Positions 63,751 to 64,000 of a DNA stretch of 64,000 nt are shown in pieces; the stretch's first letter is position 1; every line of letters starts with the position of its first letter. This DNA comes from an uncultured Albidovulum sp. Its GTDB lineage: Bacteria; Pseudomonadota; Alphaproteobacteria; Rhodobacterales; Rhodobacteraceae. A model generated the notes under the pieces. The model searched no databases. It was not told where the DNA came from and was given only the letters and a program-made list of their open reading frames with translations. The position numbers and the translations under genes are program-made. Location: assembly GCA_913064775.1 (NCBI GenBank), contig CAJYAD010000009.1, positions 80,957 through 144,956 of the forward strand, given 5' to 3'.

Positions 63751-64000
63751 CTATGGGCGCAGATCCTCGAGCTCGAGATATCCGACATCCTTGCTGATCC
63801 ACTGGCGCGACTTTCGGATCTGGCCGCGCGGCTGGATCCAGTAGTCGTTGGTGAACTGCATCTTCGCGCCCGCGCAGGCCTCGCGCACATGCGTGGTCGC
63901 ATAGCTCAGCCCGGCGATCTTCACCGTCTCGCGGCCGATGCGGCTTAGCTGGCAGGTGACCGGCACGCCGTAGCTCTGGTCGTCGCCGGTCAGGTAGTAA
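63751..64000 (-). CDS. YjbF-like exopolysaccharide lipoprotein, C-terminal part (5' end beyond window)
   Basis: The last 82 residues are present, reading in from base 64000. They show YATTHVREACAG, FTNDYWIQPRG, and the ending SRQWISKDVGYLELEDLRP, which I recall from the YjbF family of outer-membrane-linked lipoproteins of the yjbEFGH exopolysaccharide operon. It lies 88 bases upstream of kdsA on the same strand. The signal peptide and start are outside the window. The family call is from memory of the motif and not certain. Confidence 0.65.
   Translation of the reverse strand, partial: YYLTGDDQSYGVPVTCQLSRIGRETVKIAGLSYATTHVREACAGAKMQFTNDYWIQPRGQIRKSRQWISKDVGYLELEDLRP

Overview
The window is a G+C-rich, gene-dense piece of a Rhodobacterales (Paracoccaceae) alphaproteobacterial chromosome, close to Rhodobacter, Rhodovulum or Paracoccus. 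The evidence is the petB-petC cytochrome bc1 arrangement with a Paracoccus/Rhodobacter-type cytochrome c1, a CcrM GANTC methyltransferase, the carboxynorspermidine pair for spermidine synthesis, a DUF6478 protein, an FnrL-type box, and a family of hairpin elements at gene ends. No intact mobile element, prophage, CRISPR array or rRNA operon was seen. Three tRNA genes are present: Lys-TTT, Arg-CCT and Val-GAC.

Layout. 1-1.4 kb: end of the cytochrome b gene and all of cytochrome c1. 1.9-5.6 kb: redox and nitrosative-stress genes, namely a DoxD/DoxA-type protein with a perfect FNR box upstream, a methyltransferase, and the divergent nsrR/hmp pair with an NsrR-like operator over the hmp -35. 6-7.7 kb: panBC. 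7.7-10.1 kb: flavin reductase and a sugar-acid dehydratase. 10.4-14.5 kb: tRNA-Lys, dapF-mtaB, then trmO and a LacI regulator facing them, then tRNA-Arg. 14.6-17.3 kb: MFS exporter with divergent ArsR repressor and twin operators, and purU. 17.4-21.4 kb: nspC and carboxynorspermidine dehydrogenase, then a small secreted protein overlapping a membrane-anchored winged-helix protein, with a divergent basic secreted protein. 21.6-29.7 kb: rnhB, ccrM, cardiolipin synthase with AlkB, mutY, dciA, a DsbA-like protein and a CoA transferase.

Two blocks carry surface-polysaccharide functions. Block 1 (29.8-39.1 kb) has a double-domain sulfotransferase, a GT14 glycosyltransferase, two paralogous GT2 enzymes, galU, kdsB, cysQ and an orphan ABC-2 permease. 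Block 2 (52.8-64 kb) has a GT2 enzyme, a second sulfotransferase-like protein, an RgpF/WbsX protein, the KpsM-KpsE-KpsT export set, an RTX protein, kdsA and the end of a YjbF-like lipoprotein. Together they point to a Kdo-linked, possibly sulfated, ABC-exported capsule, with CysQ removing the PAP left by sulfotransfer.

Between the blocks (39.1-52.7 kb) is housekeeping: HDAC-like-xseB-ispA-dxs (isoprenoid precursors, with idi later at 52.2 kb), N-formylglutamate amidohydrolase, tRNA-Val, rpmJ, zapE, accD-folC, a lipoprotein, DUF6478 plus a small partner, ubiG and a proline iminopeptidase.

The most informative regulatory signals are the FNR box at 2950, the NsrR-like site at 4350, the twin ArsR palindromes at 15895 and 15938, the GANTC cluster in the ccrM promoter, and palindromes between the two secreted-protein genes near 20.9 kb. 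The best candidates for something undescribed are the secreted-protein/membrane winged-helix pair and the dispersed 3'-end hairpin family. All identifications rest on motif and family recognition by eye; no database search was run.
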